Origin: Rhodopseudomonas palustris
GTDB lineage: Bacteria > Pseudomonadota > Alphaproteobacteria > Rhizobiales > Xanthobacteraceae
Direction: 5' to 3'
DNA length: 52,985 nucleotides
Assembly (NCBI RefSeq): GCF_003226555.1
Contig: NZ_QKQS01000026.1
Coordinates: 2,809 to 55,793 of the forward strand
The position numbers and the translations under genes were made by a program. Below are positions 23,690-31,178 of the stretch, one piece after another. The first letter of the stretch is position 1, and each line of letters begins with the position of its first letter. The notes below the pieces were generated by a model that searched no databases, had not been told where the DNA came from, and was given only the letters and a program-made list of their open reading frames with translations.

Positions 23690-23926
23690 TTAGCTGAGCT
23701 TGATAGTCGCACTGGCCCACACGGCACTGAGGTGCGCGTCACTGGCGAATTCCCCGCGCACCGCGGCGGCCTTGGAGCGTTCGATCGCAGTACGCTCGTC
23801 GTCCGACAGCTCGACAACGACGTTATCGTCGCCGGTGAGCTGCAGCACCACCCGCGCAATATCGTCCTGCAGTTCGGCAGGAAGACTGCGGGCCAGTTCC
23901 AGCGCTTGATCGAGCAGCTTGGTCAT
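23690..23926 (-). CDS. Antitoxin-like small protein without a partner
   Basis: A 78-residue acidic protein: LLDQALELARSLPAELQDDI, then a strand-like NVVVELSDDERTAIERSKAA and REFASDAHLSAVWA. This form is common among antitoxins of ParE/RelE-type modules in alphaproteobacteria. The downstream position where a toxin normally follows is occupied by the convergent HEPN-like gene, one base away, and no ParE/RelE frame is visible. The GNAT gene upstream on the same strand ends 38 bases before it. It may be a relic or act on a distant toxin. Confidence 0.6.
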   Translation of the reverse strand: MTKLLDQALELARSLPAELQDDIARVVLQLTGDDNVVVELSDDERTAIERSKAAAVRGEFASDAHLSAVWASATIKLS

Positions 23927-23963
23927 CGCTTGAGACTAGCAATTCTCGGCAGCTTGCGGAAGC

Positions 23964-24407
23964 TCAGGGTCGCCACAGCATGTTCAGCACCGGCCGGCCG
24001 GAGCTGTTGAGCTCCTCGCCGGTCACCGCGAAGCCGTTGCGGCGGTAGAACTTGATGGCGCGGTAGTTGTCGGCGTTGACCTTGAGGGTGACTTCAGTGG
24101 GCGAGCGCCGCTTGGCCTCGTCCACCAGCGCTTCGGCGACACCCCATCCCCAGTGTTCGGGTTCGACGACGAGCTGGTCGAGATAGCCGGCCGCATCGAT
24201 GGTGACGAAGCCGATGAGCGCGGTGCCCTGTTCGGCGACGATGATCGCCGCCTGCGGCACCAATTCGGTGTGCCAGCGCTCGCGCCACCACTCGACCCGC
24301 TTGGTGAAGTCGATCGCAGGATAAGCGAGCTGCCAGGTCCGCAGCCACAGCGCGATCGCGGGGGCCTCGTCGGCTTCGGTGTAGGGGCGGAGGGTGAAGG
24401 TGGGCAT
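23964..24407 (-). CDS. GNAT-family N-acetyltransferase
   Basis: A 147-residue acetyl-CoA-dependent acyltransferase. It begins MPTFTLRPYTEADEAPAIAL, and the acetyl-CoA loop is in YLDQLVVEPEHWGWGVAEAL, followed by VTLKVNADNYRAIKFYRRNGF, the usual motif B. Residues WQLAYPAIDF mark the subgroup with a preserved Trp-rich N-terminus. The ATG at 24407 is chosen; TTG and GTG codons lie four and three codons earlier, at the edge of a repeat. Substrate unknown. Confidence 0.88.
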   Translation of the reverse strand: MPTFTLRPYTEADEAPAIALWLRTWQLAYPAIDFTKRVEWWRERWHTELVPQAAIIVAEQGTALIGFVTIDAAGYLDQLVVEPEHWGWGVAEALVDEAKRRSPTEVTLKVNADNYRAIKFYRRNGFAVTGEELNSSGRPVLNMLWRP

Positions 24408-24424
24408 CGCCGTCACCAAGTGCC

Positions 24425-24527
24425 GTCATTCCGGGGCGGGCGCAGCGCAGCTGCGCGCGAGCCCGGAATCTGACACGCGCACCGATCGAGATTCCGGGTT
24501 CGCCGCTTCGCGGCGCCCCGGAATGAC
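24425..24527. repeat. Dispersed palindromic repeat, family B (GTCATTCCGGGGC type)
   Basis: The 103-bp element begins GTCATTCCGGGGCGGGCGCA and ends GGCGCCCCGGAATGAC, so its ends are inverted copies; inside are CCCGGAATC and GATTCCGGG. A 117-bp copy lies at 48687-48803. Confidence 0.85.
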
Positions 24528-24555
24528 CATCGTGGGGTCGACGACAAGAACAACC

Positions 24556-25581
24556 TCACCGCTCCGTCAGTTTCAATTCGATGCGGCGGTTGCGCTTGTA
24601 GGCGTCTTCGGTGTCGGCGGTGTCGAGCGGCTGGAATTCGGCGAAGCCGGCGGCGACCAGGCGCTGCGCCGGCACGCCGAGCGAGATCAGATACTGCACC
24701 ACCGAAATCGCTCGCGCGCTGGACAGCTCCCAGTTCGACTTGAAGGCGCCGGTGATCGGCCGCTTGTCGGTGTGGCCGTCGACCCGCACCACCCATGGGA
24801 TCTCCGCCGGGATCTTTCGGTCGAGCTCCTTGAGTGCGTCGGCCACCTTGTCGAGTTCGGCGCGGCCTTCCGGCAGCAGCACTGCCTGGCCGGTGTCGAA
24901 GAACACCTCGGACTGGAACACGAAGCGGTCGCCGACGATCCGGATGTCGGGGCGATCCCCGAGGATGGCGCGCAGGCGGCCGAAGAACTCCGAGCGGTAG
25001 CGCGACAGCTCCTGCACCCGCTGCGCCAGCGCGACGTTCAGCCGCTGACCGAGGTCCGCGATCTTGTTCTGCGACTCCTTGCCACGCTTCTCGGAGGTGT
25101 CGAGCGCCTCTTCCAGCGCCGCAAGCTGGCGGCGGAGCGCAGCGATCTGCTGGTTCAGCACCTCGACCTGGGCCAGCGCCCGGGCCGAGATCTGCTTTTC
25201 CGAATCCAGCGCCTTGCCCAGTTCACCGGCCCGGCCGGCAGCGTCGTTGCCGGCGCCGGCGAGGCCGTCATACAGGCCCTTGACCCGGTCGCGCTCCCTC
25301 TCGGCGGCCGACAGCCCGGCACGCATCTGCGCGAGCTGTTCTTCGAGATTGAGCTTGCCGAGCTTTTCCAGCGACAGGATGTCGTTGAGCTGGGCGATCT
25401 TGGCGTTCAACTCCTGGAGCGCCTTGTCCTTGCCGGTGACCTCCTGCGACAGGAAGAACTGCACCACCAGAAACACCGTGAGCAGGAACACGATGCCGAG
25501 GATCAGCGTCGACAGCGCATCGACGAAGCCCGGCCAGTAGTTGAAGCCGGTCTCCTGCCGGCGGCCGCGAGCGAGCGCCAT
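24556..25581 (-). CDS. OmpA/MotB-like peptidoglycan-binding protein with one membrane anchor
   Basis: A 341-residue inner-membrane protein. One helix near the N-terminus (STLILGIVFLLTVFLVVQFF, about 25-44) has an Asp just before it (FVDALS), as in MotB-type stators. A long coiled coil follows (about 55-190), then an OmpA-like domain with VFQSEVFFDTGQAVLLPEG and VRVDGHTDKRPITG. The ATG at 25581 (MALARGRRQ) excludes upstream codons that lie in a repeat. With the MotA-like gene upstream it forms a stator-like pair, not a flagellar one. Confidence 0.85.
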   Translation of the reverse strand: MALARGRRQETGFNYWPGFVDALSTLILGIVFLLTVFLVVQFFLSQEVTGKDKALQELNAKIAQLNDILSLEKLGKLNLEEQLAQMRAGLSAAERERDRVKGLYDGLAGAGNDAAGRAGELGKALDSEKQISARALAQVEVLNQQIAALRRQLAALEEALDTSEKRGKESQNKIADLGQRLNVALAQRVQELSRYRSEFFGRLRAILGDRPDIRIVGDRFVFQSEVFFDTGQAVLLPEGRAELDKVADALKELDRKIPAEIPWVVRVDGHTDKRPITGAFKSNWELSSARAISVVQYLISLGVPAQRLVAAGFAEFQPLDTADTEDAYKRNRRIELKLTER

Positions 25582-25626
25582 CACCGCGCTCCCTTGAGCC
25601 GCATCGCCGCCGTAGGCATGGCGCGC

Positions 25627-25765
25627 TCCCTCGCCCCGCTGTTGCGGGGAGAGGGTCGGGGTGAGGGGCGACGCAGGCACTGAATCTCGGCCACGCAGAG
25701 GCGCCCCCTCACCCGGATCGCATCTGACGATGCGACCCGACCTCTCCCCGCGCGCGGGGAGAGGT
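25627..25765. repeat. Dispersed palindromic repeat, family C (CTCTCCCCGCGCGCGGGGAGAG type)
   Basis: The right end has CCTCTCCCCGCGCGCGGGG followed by AGAGG, a near-perfect palindrome, and the left end carries a diverged copy (CCCTCGCCCCGCTGTTGCGG). GGGTGAGGGG and CCCCCTCACCC face each other inside. It sits between the MotA-like and OmpA-like genes, and its left edge overlaps no necessary coding sequence. Other copies: 31179-31355 and 52903-52971. Confidence 0.85.
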
Positions 25766-25801
25766 TAAGCGGTGCGCGTTGCTGATGCAGCGCCGCAGCC
25801 A

Positions 25802-26821
25802 TCAGCTCTTCTCCGGCTCGCGCACGGTTTTCTCGGGCTTGCGGACCAGTTCGGACAGCAGCTCCTTGATCTCGCGGTTCTGCTCGCCCTGGGCATCGGC
25901 CCATTCGCGGATCATCTGCTGCTCGTTGCGCATATGCGCGACCAGGCTTTGGATCGCATTGGCGAGGTTGGCCATCGCGGCGGTGGTGGCGCGGTTGGCG
26001 CCGCCGTCTTCCATGGTGAGCCGCAGCCGCTCCAGCGCGGCCTGCAGATCGGCGCTGCCGGAAAGCACGCCGTCGCCGGCCGAGCTACGCACCGTCGAGG
26101 CCAGCCAGTCTTCGAGGTCGGTATAGAATCGGTTCTGCGCCTGGCTCGATTGTAAATCGAGGAAGCCGAGGATCAGCGAACCGGCGAGACCGAACAGCGA
26201 CGATGAGAACGAAATCCCCATGCCGCCGAGCGGGGCGGCAAGGCCCTCCTTCAGCGTGTCGAACAGCGAGCCGGCGTCCCCGGTGACTTTCAGGCTGCCG
26301 ATCACCCCGCCGATCGAACCGACGGTCTCGATCAGGCCCCAGAAGGTGCCGAGCAGGCCGAGAAACACCAACAGCCCGGTCATGTAGCGCGAGATGTCGC
26401 GCGCCTCGTCGAGCCTTGTGGCGATCGAATCGAGCAGGTGCCGCATTGTCTGCGGCGAGATCGCGATTCGCCCGGAGCGTTCGCCGCCGAGGATCGCCGC
26501 CATCGGCGCCAGCAGGCTCGGGCGCCGGTCGAGCGCCAGCCCAGGGTCGTTGATGCGGAAGTTGTTGACCCAAGCGACCTCGGGATACAGCCGGATCACT
26601 TGGCGGAAAGCCAGCACGATGCCGATCGCCAGCACCGCGCCGATCAGGCCATTGAGGCCGGGATTGGCCATGAACGCGGCCAGCACCTGCTTGTACAGCA
26701 CCACCACGATCAGGCCGCACAGCACCAGGAACACCAGCATCCGCACCAGGAAGATTCGCGGCGACGACAGCTTGTCGAGTTCGATCTCCATCGCGTGGCG
26801 CGGGGAAGGGCCTGAAGCCAT
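25802..26821 (-). CDS. MotA/TolQ/ExbB-like proton channel protein
   Basis: A 339-residue membrane protein. Helices are at about residues 27-50 (LVRMLVFLVLCGLIVVVLY), 58-80, 155-180 (MTGLLVFLGLLGTFWGLIET) and 205-230 (GGMGISFSSSLFGLAGSLIL); the third and fourth match the conserved MotA/ExbB pair. The 100-residue C-terminal part is a charged cytoplasmic coil ending REPEKS. The ATG at 26821 is favoured over a TTG 15 codons earlier. The following gene is an OmpA/MotB-like partner, 220 bases on and separated by a repeat. Likely a proton-driven cell-wall machine of unknown function. Confidence 0.85.
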   Translation of the reverse strand: MASGPSPRHAMEIELDKLSSPRIFLVRMLVFLVLCGLIVVVLYKQVLAAFMANPGLNGLIGAVLAIGIVLAFRQVIRLYPEVAWVNNFRINDPGLALDRRPSLLAPMAAILGGERSGRIAISPQTMRHLLDSIATRLDEARDISRYMTGLLVFLGLLGTFWGLIETVGSIGGVIGSLKVTGDAGSLFDTLKEGLAAPLGGMGISFSSSLFGLAGSLILGFLDLQSSQAQNRFYTDLEDWLASTVRSSAGDGVLSGSADLQAALERLRLTMEDGGANRATTAAMANLANAIQSLVAHMRNEQQMIREWADAQGEQNREIKELLSELVRKPEKTVREPEKS

Positions 26822-27004
26822 CGTCGGTTTGGTCTCCGGTTTGCCGGAAGCGGCTGTTTCACCCAATATGGCACAGCACGGGGCGGAAGAAAGCCGTCGC
26901 GGCGGTTATCCGCTTCCGCGTTGAGCGGGAACTCGAATCGAAACGCCGATGCGGTCCGGCACGTATCTGCCGTCTCAGCATGGCAGTCGAACGACGGGTG
27001 GATG

Positions 27005-27829
27005 ATGACAGTTACGTATCTCGGGGCATTGGCGGGAATCGCGGTGGCGCTGGCGGTGTTGATGGCGGGCGCCTGGGTGGTGCAGCAGCGGACCGGCAAT
27101 TCCGGCTGGGTCGACACCATCTGGACGTTCTCGCTCGGGCTCACCGGCGCCGCCTCGTCGCTTTGGCCGATCGGCGGCACCGCGCCGGACGCGCGGCAAT
27201 GGTTGGTGGCGGTTCTGGTCGCGGCATGGTCGCTGCGGCTCGGCTCGCACATCGCCGCCCGCACCCGGCACATCACCGACGATCCGCGCTACGCCGCCTA
27301 TGCCGCCCAGTGGGGCGCGGACGCGCCGAAGAAAATGTTCTTCTTCCTACAGAATCAGGCCTACGGCAGCATCCCGCTGGTGTTCGCGATCTTCGTCGCC
27401 GCCCACGCGCCGGCCGGGAGCTTGCGGCTGCAGGACTATCTTGGTGTGCTGATCCTGATCGTCGGCATCGCCGGCGAAGGGCTGGCCGACTCTCAGCTCA
27501 AGGCGTTCCGCGAAGATCCGGCCAACAAGGGCAAGGTCTGCGACGCCGGGCTGTGGGGCTGGTCGCGGCATCCGAACTACTTCTTCCAGTGGTTCGGCTG
27601 GCTGGCTTATCCGGTGATCGCGATCCCGTTCGCCGAGCCGCTGTCCTATTTCTGGGGCTACGCGGCGCTGCTGGCGCCGCTGTTCATGTATTGGATCCTG
27701 GTGTACGTCACCGGCATTCCGCCGCTCGAGGAGCAGATGCTGCAATCGCGCGGCGACCGCTATCGTGACTATCAGGCTCGAACTTCGATGTTCTTTCCGC
27801 TGCCGCCGCGGCGCTCCGGCGCATCATGA
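27005..27829 (+). CDS. DUF1295 membrane protein (steroid 5-alpha-reductase-like)
   Basis: A 274-residue protein with about seven helices. The C-terminal region GLWGWSRHPNYFFQWFGW is the nucleotide/substrate motif of the isoprenylcysteine methyltransferase and steroid 5-alpha-reductase superfamily, and MQSRGDRYRDYQA-like LQSRGDRYRDYQ closes it. ATG codons at 27002 and 27005 are both possible. The gene overlaps the next by ATGA, so it acts with a cyclopropane-synthase-like methyltransferase, perhaps on unsaturated or methylated fatty acyl chains; that link is inferred. Confidence 0.87.
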   Translation: MTVTYLGALAGIAVALAVLMAGAWVVQQRTGNSGWVDTIWTFSLGLTGAASSLWPIGGTAPDARQWLVAVLVAAWSLRLGSHIAARTRHITDDPRYAAYAAQWGADAPKKMFFFLQNQAYGSIPLVFAIFVAAHAPAGSLRLQDYLGVLILIVGIAGEGLADSQLKAFREDPANKGKVCDAGLWGWSRHPNYFFQWFGWLAYPVIAIPFAEPLSYFWGYAALLAPLFMYWILVYVTGIPPLEEQMLQSRGDRYRDYQARTSMFFPLPPRRSGAS

Positions 27830-28851
27830 ACGCACTCGCCTCGCTGATCGATATTGCCGAGCGGGCACCGCTGCCGGACGCGGTGATCCGCCTCGGCATC
27901 CGGGCGCTGTGCGCGCGGACTGCCGCCAAGATGGCGCAGGGCAATCAGGCGACCGATGCCGCGTTCGCGGAGGCGATGGCCGCGCGCGCGGTGGCCGAAC
28001 ACACCGACGCCGCCAACGCCCAGCACTACGAGGTGCCGGCGGCGTTCTTCGGCAAAGTGCTCGGGCCGCACCGCAAATATTCGTCCTGTTTCTATCGTGA
28101 TGCCGAGACCACGCTGGGGCAGGCCGAGGCGGAGGCGCTGCGGCTGACGATCGAGCACGCCGACCTGCGCGACGGACAGGCGATCCTCGAGCTCGGCTGC
28201 GGCTGGGGTTCGCTGTCGCTGGCGATGGCCGCACGGTTTCCCGATGCGCGGATTCTGTCGGTGTCGAACTCGGCGTCGCAGCGGCAGTACATCGAGGCCG
28301 AGGCGGCTGCGCGGCGCCTGACCAACCTGCGCGTCGTGACCTGCGACATGAATGCGTTCGAGCCGGACGAGACCTTCGATCGGGTGGTTTCGGTCGAGAT
28401 GTTCGAGCACATGATGAACTGGCGCAAGTTGATGGCCTGGATCCGCGGCTGGCTGAAGCCGGGCGGGCTGTTCTTCATGCACATCTTCAGCCATCGCCGC
28501 GGCGCTTACTTGTTCGACCGCGCCGATCGGGCCGACTGGATCGCGCAGCATTTCTTCACCGGCGGGGTGATGCCCAGCCACCGGCTGATCCAGCAATATG
28601 CCGATCTGTTCAAGATCGACGAGCAATGGCGCTGGAGCGGCCGTCACTACCAGCGCACGGCGGAAGACTGGCTCGCCAATTTCGATCAGCATCGGGGCGA
28701 GATCGAAACCATCCTGCGCCCGGTCTACGGCGACGACACCGCATTGTGGATGCGGCGCTGGCGCTGGTTCTTCCTCGCCACCTCCGGCCTGTTCGGCTAC
28801 GCCGACGGCGACGAGTGGGGCGTCAGTCATTACCGCCTGAAGCCGGCCTGA
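27826..28851 (+). CDS. Cyclopropane-fatty-acyl-phospholipid synthase-like methyltransferase
   Basis: A 341-residue S-adenosylmethionine enzyme of the CFA synthase superfamily. The N-terminal helical part is short. YSSCFY (residues about 84-89) replaces the canonical YSCAYW. The cofactor site is ILELGCGWGSLSLAMAARFP, and the motif SVEMFEHMMNW holds the EMFEH shared with CFA synthases. E. coli Cfa is 382 residues, so this is a shorter subgroup. It may methylate or cyclopropanate unsaturated phospholipid acyl chains; the DUF1295 partner might reduce an intermediate. Confidence 0.87.
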   Translation: MNALASLIDIAERAPLPDAVIRLGIRALCARTAAKMAQGNQATDAAFAEAMAARAVAEHTDAANAQHYEVPAAFFGKVLGPHRKYSSCFYRDAETTLGQAEAEALRLTIEHADLRDGQAILELGCGWGSLSLAMAARFPDARILSVSNSASQRQYIEAEAAARRLTNLRVVTCDMNAFEPDETFDRVVSVEMFEHMMNWRKLMAWIRGWLKPGGLFFMHIFSHRRGAYLFDRADRADWIAQHFFTGGVMPSHRLIQQYADLFKIDEQWRWSGRHYQRTAEDWLANFDQHRGEIETILRPVYGDDTALWMRRWRWFFLATSGLFGYADGDEWGVSHYRLKPA

Positions 28852-29064
28852 TGGCGATGTGGCGGGGCGCGACGTGTTGTCGCTCTGCGCGTGCCGCGCA
28901 GTGCTCGGCTGCCGGATCCCTGTCGTGGTCTGCACGCCGCGATGCATTCACAACACGGTGAGTAAAGCCGTCGGAACCGCCCCAAGCGGCGCAAAATCCC
29001 GTTTAATAGACAGCTAACTACATGGAACTAATCGGTTCTTGGTTGTAGCGCCGGCCCGGCAAAA

Positions 29065-29078
29065 TTGATCCGGCGCAA
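29065..29078. promoter_or_regulatory. FixK/FNR-type box before two small membrane proteins
   Basis: TTGATCCGGCGCAA matches TTG(A/C)-N6-(T/G)CAA exactly. It differs in one base from the box between ubiD and ubiT (33570-33583). The box ends 54 bases before the GTG start at 29133, compared with 51 bases before ubiT, which fits an activator site at about -41 in both cases. Confidence 0.65.
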
Positions 29079-29132
29079 TGCGGGCGGCGGTACTTTCCGT
29101 AGTTTCGCTTCGACGAAAGCAGGAGGTGTACC

Positions 29133-29324
29133 GTGTTTCTGGATTCTGTCGGATCGCTTGTGTTGTTCCTGACGTGCGCCGTCGGCCCTGCGTTGATCGC
29201 GTATCTGGTCGTGGACGATCTGTGGCGGAAGGCGACCCAGCGTGCCCAACCGCAGCCCCCGGCTCCGGTGGTAACGGCCAAGCAGCCTGCGAAGCGTTTC
29301 GGCTGGTTCGCCTCGGCGCACTGA
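29133..29324 (+). CDS. Small single-span membrane protein (63 residues), unknown
   Basis: The start is a GTG with AGGAGGT five bases before it, a textbook ribosome-binding site. The protein begins with a hydrophobic helix, SVGSLVLFLTCAVGPALIAY (residues 5-24), then LVVDDLWRKATQRA and a Pro-rich, basic tail ending KRFGWFASAH. I do not recognise a family; it resembles small subunits or assembly factors of respiratory complexes only in general shape. The FixK-type box 54 bases upstream suggests expression at low oxygen. The next small gene follows after 87 bases on the same strand. Confidence 0.72.
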   Translation: MFLDSVGSLVLFLTCAVGPALIAYLVVDDLWRKATQRAQPQPPAPVVTAKQPAKRFGWFASAH

Positions 29325-29411
29325 GTTCGGCGAACTGTACTTAGCATTCAGGACGGGCGCACCCGCCGTCCAACATTCCGGGTGCTTATCGCAAACAGTG
29401 AGGAAAGAGCC

Positions 29412-29606
29412 TTGACCATTGTTGCATTGATCGCAGCGATCTACGGGCTGGTCGGCCTGATCGGTCTGGTGGCCTTGATCATCGGCGGCCGTGAGGTCGT
29501 GGCGCAGAGCGCGCACTGGAAGCGCTTCGACGACGCCCATTATTGGGACGAAGCGGCGGAAGACTGGCGGCCGCACGAGCACTCCGCTCGGGCCGCGACC
29601 GCCTGA
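29412..29606 (+). CDS. Small single-span membrane protein (64 residues), unknown
   Basis: The likely start is TTG at 29412, preceded by AGGAAAGAG. The first half is one membrane helix (VALIAAIYGLVGLIGLVALI), followed by a soluble acidic part with an unusual aromatic cluster, WKRFDDAHYWDEAAEDW, and a His-containing tail. No family is recognised. It shares direction and probably a transcript with the 63-residue protein upstream, and the pair ends at a strong terminator (29659-29697). The HYWD/EDW pattern could bind metal or heme, which is speculation. Confidence 0.68.
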   Translation: MTIVALIAAIYGLVGLIGLVALIIGGREVVAQSAHWKRFDDAHYWDEAAEDWRPHEHSARAATA

Positions 29607-29658
29607 TCCAACGTCGAACGGACCTGCGCCGACCGAACGGCGCAGACTTGAAAATTCG

Positions 29659-29697
29659 AAGGCCGACATCTGCGCGTCCGCAGATGCCGGCCTTTTC
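29659..29697 (+). terminator. Terminator after the small membrane-protein pair
   Basis: AAGGCCGACATCTGCG at 29659-29674 pairs with CGCAGATGCCGGCCTT at 29679-29694 (one mismatch) and ends in TTTTCTTG. It may also stop the leftward XRE gene, whose stop lies 20 bases to the right. Confidence 0.85.
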
Positions 29698-29717
29698 TTG
29701 TTCGCTCGTTGTCCGGC

Positions 29718-29927
29718 CTAACTGTCCGAGACGTACTCGAGAATGTCGCCGGGCTGACAGTCGAGCACAGTACAGATTCGCGACAGCGTCTCGAACCTGA
29801 TGCCCTTCACTTTGCCTGATTTGAGCAGCGACACGTTCTGTTCGGTGATGCCGATCTGCTCGGCCAGCTCCTTCGAGCGCATCTTTCGCTTCGCCAGCAT
29901 CACGTCGAGATTGACCACGATTGCCAT
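29718..29927 (-). CDS. XRE-family regulator (YozG-like)
   Basis: A 69-residue stand-alone helix-turn-helix protein: MLAKRKMRSKELAEQIGITE, then QNVSLLKSGKVKGIRFETLS and a closing ICTVLDCQPGDILEY. This short Cro/CI type is regularly found with DUF2975 membrane proteins, as here, where the partner ends three bases upstream. It probably represses its own operon through the palindrome at 30537-30557. Confidence 0.92.
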   Translation of the reverse strand: MAIVVNLDVMLAKRKMRSKELAEQIGITEQNVSLLKSGKVKGIRFETLSRICTVLDCQPGDILEYVSDS

Positions 29928-29930
29928 CGA

Positions 29931-30506
29931 TCAGACGAAGCTCGCATTCTCGTCGGCGAGCCGCGTCGCCTCGCGCATCACCGTGGCGACTGCGATCAGC
30001 ACGCCGCCGACGATCACCGAGACATAGTCGTTGCTCGATAGGGTCAGCACCAGCAGCCGCTGCCCTGGCGGATTGCCGAGCGACAGCGCCAGCGCCAAAG
30101 CGGTGGCAGTGATCGGGCCGAGCGCGCCTTGCGCCAGCACTGCGATGCCGAAGCGCTGCAGGTGAGTGGCGGCCGTGGCGGTGAACACCTGGCCACAGGC
30201 GAACTCGCCGAACAGCGCCCGCACATTGACCAGCCCCCACAGCATCACCACGATCGGCACGGCGATGATGATCGCCGCCAGCGTCTGATTGCCGGCATCG
30301 AGCGGCAGCCGATTGCCGATGTCGCCGAGCTTCGCCAGCAGCAGATTGCGTGCCCAGCTCGGCACCACGAAGGCGGCGCCGACCAGCGCGACAATCAGCA
30401 CGATTCCGACCGTGGTCACCCATTCCATCGCCCGCGACAGCCGCACCAGCTTCGCCGACGCGGGGCCGGCCAGTCCGATCGGGGAGCTCGATAGTCGTGC
30501 TTGCAT
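29931..30506 (-). CDS. DUF2975 membrane protein
   Basis: A 191-residue inner-membrane protein with four helices (about residues 30-50, 80-105, 120-145 and 155-180). Family DUF2975 is paired with XRE regulators in many bacteria but has no assigned activity. GGAGAGG six bases before the ATG at 30506 supports this start. The pair probably senses a membrane signal and alters repressor activity, an inference from gene association only. Confidence 0.85.
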   Translation of the reverse strand: MQARLSSSPIGLAGPASAKLVRLSRAMEWVTTVGIVLIVALVGAAFVVPSWARNLLLAKLGDIGNRLPLDAGNQTLAAIIIAVPIVVMLWGLVNVRALFGEFACGQVFTATAATHLQRFGIAVLAQGALGPITATALALALSLGNPPGQRLLVLTLSSNDYVSVIVGGVLIAVATVMREATRLADENASFV

Positions 30507-30536
30507 TGCGCCTCTCCATCGTCTATTTCGAGATTT

Positions 30537-30557
30537 AATTATCGTAGAACGATAATT
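30537..30557. promoter_or_regulatory. Palindromic operator between DUF2975/XRE and the lipoprotein gene
   Basis: AATTATCG at 30537-30544 and CGATAATT at 30550-30557 are perfect inverted arms with a five-base spacer, in a 78-base divergent region. An additional ATCATCG half-like sequence follows. The site is 31 bases upstream of the DUF2975 gene and 28 bases upstream of the lipoprotein gene, consistent with repression of both by the XRE protein. Confidence 0.7.
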
Positions 30558-30584
30558 TATCATCGTCAAGATAGGATGAGCGTC

Positions 30585-31163
30585 ATGCGCTTCCCCGCTG
30601 TGTTGAAACTCGCCGTCGCCGCCCTGGCGCTCGGCGTCCTCACCGCCTGCAGCTCCGTTCCAGTGACGTCGATGGTCAAGCTGGCGCGCACCGACCTGTC
30701 AGCGACCGATCCAGCGGCGCTGCGCATTGCCGTCCGGTTGCCGCAGGGCCTGCGGCCACGCCGCGTGACGCTGCGGATCACCATCGCGGTGGGCTCCGAC
30801 AAGCGCGAGCACGCGTTCGTGCTCACCGAGCTCGACGATCCAGCCGAGCTGCTGTCCCTGGCGGGCGAGGTGACGAACGGCACCATGATCTACGCCTTCC
30901 GGATCGCGCCGGCGGATGTGCCGAAACTGCTGGCCGTTCGCGACGAAATGGCCGCCCACAAGGCGAAGGGCGAACGCGGCTCGCTGATCATCGGCGTCGG
31001 CGCCGAAGCGTGCCGCATCGGCACGCTGCCGGCGAGGACGCTGATCACCACCTATCTGAAGACCGAGCAGCCCGGCGATTTCTTCCCGCTGACCAGGGAT
31101 GTGGATCTGCGCAAGGATGTGCCGAAGGAGGCTGTGCCCGAACGCATTCCGCTGTGTGGCTAA
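30585..31163 (+). CDS. Putative lipoprotein, function unknown
   Basis: A 192-residue secreted protein. The lipobox LTAC (Cys22) follows MRFPAVLKLAVAALALGV. The rest contains a repeated strand pattern around LRIAVRLPQGLRPRRVTLRI and EHAFVLTELDD and the ending DVDLRKDVPKEAVPERIPLCG. No named family is recognised. AGGATGA before the ATG at 30585 makes it more likely than the ATG at 30576. It is divergent from the DUF2975/XRE pair and shares its palindrome, so these three genes may be co-controlled. Confidence 0.8.
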   Translation: MRFPAVLKLAVAALALGVLTACSSVPVTSMVKLARTDLSATDPAALRIAVRLPQGLRPRRVTLRITIAVGSDKREHAFVLTELDDPAELLSLAGEVTNGTMIYAFRIAPADVPKLLAVRDEMAAHKAKGERGSLIIGVGAEACRIGTLPARTLITTYLKTEQPGDFFPLTRDVDLRKDVPKEAVPERIPLCG

Positions 31164-31178
31164 CGCGCGCGCGGCCTA

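Noticed and set aside
23690-24407. GNAT plus antitoxin-like gene as a TacAT-type toxin-antitoxin pair
   Set aside because: In such modules the ribbon-helix-helix antitoxin normally precedes the acetyltransferase. Here the order is reversed, the antitoxin-like protein shows no clear ribbon-helix-helix, and the GNAT resembles ordinary family members.
24556-26821. MotA/MotB-like pair as the core of a Zorya defence system
   Set aside because: ZorA has a much longer cytoplasmic tail, and no ZorC, ZorD or ZorE-type gene is adjacent. The neighbours are ordinary metabolic genes.
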